Source of the DNA: DATBIS01 sp036556805
Lineage (GTDB): Bacteria; Actinomycetota; UBA4738; HRBIN12
DNA: 64,000 nt
Direction: 5' to 3'
Assembly: GCA_036556805.1 (NCBI GenBank)
Contig: DATBIS010000116.1
Span: 11,088 to 75,087 of the forward strand
Shown: piece by piece, positions 63,753-64,000 of the stretch
Layout: each line of letters begins with the position of its first letter
How positions within the stretch are numbered: position 1 is the stretch's first letter
Made by a program: the position numbers and the translations under genes
The notes under the pieces: generated by a model
What the model was told of the DNA's origin: nothing
The model's input: only the letters and a program-made list of their open reading frames with translations
The model's database searches: none

Positions 63753-64000
63753 CGCGCCGCCTCGGCGGCGCGGTCGAGCAGCTGGACCGGGTGCACGATC
63801 TCGGCGTGCACGCCAAGATCGTGAAGGCCCGCCGCGAGCTGCATCGAGCAACCCGGGTTCGCCGACGCGATCGTCGTCGCACCCGTAGAGGCGATCGCCT
63901 CGGCCTTCTCGCGGCGGAGGGCGCCCGACATCGCCGGCTCGAGCACGTTGTACAGCCCCGCGGCGCCGCAGCAGCGGTCGCCGTTCGGGATCTCGACGAG
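63749..64000 (-). CDS. CCG-domain Fe-S protein (GlcF/heterodisulfide-reductase-like), C-terminal fragment
   Basis: About 83 residues visible, cut by the right edge. 'PNGDRCCGAAGLYNVLEPAM' and 'SANPGCSMQLAAGL' are the CCG (C-C-G-x-x-G) motif and following conserved Cys of the GlcF/HdrB family, where the domain binds an iron-sulfur cluster or flavin-linked substrate. This is typical of the glycolate oxidase iron-sulfur subunit. The N-terminal ferredoxin part is outside. Confidence 0.85.
   Translation of the reverse strand, partial: LVEIPNGDRCCGAAGLYNVLEPAMSGALRREKAEAIASTGATTIASANPGCSMQLAAGLHDLGVHAEIVHPVQLLDRAAEAAR

Noticed and set aside
1..64000. CRISPR arrays, insertion sequences, prophage, attachment sites
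   Set aside because: No regularly spaced repeats, transposase or integrase motifs, or phage structural genes were found in either strand.

Overview
The window is dense, GC-rich bacterial chromosome (by eye about 70% G+C) with about 70 protein genes and one tRNA. Content points to an uncultured, probably deep-branching actinomycete: RsbW/STAS/sigma-B-type partner switching, a GPGG-motif small membrane protein, an MptB-like polyprenol-phosphomannose mannosyltransferase, a galU-moeA(glp)-moaC-glpR-like block, a DM13 protein, a translin-family protein and DUF1800/DUF1501 proteins. The assignment is inferred from gene families, not from a marker-gene tree. I see no IS element, prophage, CRISPR array or rRNA.

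Layout. 0-8.5 kb is a stress-signalling block: a GAF protein (cut by the left edge), three RsbW-like kinases, two STAS antagonists, one sigma-B-type factor and a Crp/Fnr regulator. Between them lie a small membrane protein, a DUF6328 protein, a lipoprotein/Nramp-like/PRC-barrel/PRC-barrel operon and a KR-rich 'plasmid stabilisation' type protein. Four GTTT-N16-GGG.A.-like promoters, all with a 16-bp spacer, lie in this block. 8.5-22.6 kb is housekeeping and envelope: rlmN, DUF1638, mannosyltransferase, tldD/tldE, DM13, a membrane-anchored sulfite-oxidase-type molybdoenzyme, uppP, an MBL hydrolase, cpaB, mtnP and fmdB. 22.6-28.5 kb holds galU, moeA/glp, moaC, a GlpR/SepX-like membrane protein, a translin-like protein, tRNA-Ala(CGC) and an L,D-transpeptidase. 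28.5-37.7 kb has a LysA-like decarboxylase, two secreted beta-propellers flanking an amidohydrolase, a class III aminotransferase, a divergent hxlR/yceI pair and an RTX-like secreted protein. 37.8-45 kb is an acyl-CoA operon whose genes overlap by 4 nt: two thiolase homologues lacking the nucleophilic Cys, a VOC protein, two DUF35 modules (one fused) and an acyl-CoA dehydrogenase, with a divergent acyl-CoA synthetase. 45-49 kb has DUF1800/DUF1501, a nitrilase-type hydrolase and a GNAT enzyme. 49-62.4 kb is a form-II CO-dehydrogenase-like molybdo-hydroxylase system (CoxG, MobA-like, XdhC, small/large/medium subunits, MoxR, VWA), interspersed with a YpfJ-type metallopeptidase, a flavin-dependent-halogenase-like protein, an MscS channel and paralogous single-TM proteins. 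The right edge has a methyltransferase, a lipoprotein and the C-terminus of a CCG-domain iron-sulfur protein.

A window-wide pattern is that about 23 genes have a TANNNT hexamer ending 5-9 nt (often exactly 6) before the start codon with no Shine-Dalgarno sequence. This is the signature of leaderless transcription and it decides several starts below. Two divergent gene pairs share overlapping opposite-strand -10 hexamers.

All calls come from reading the sequence and family knowledge; no database search was run.
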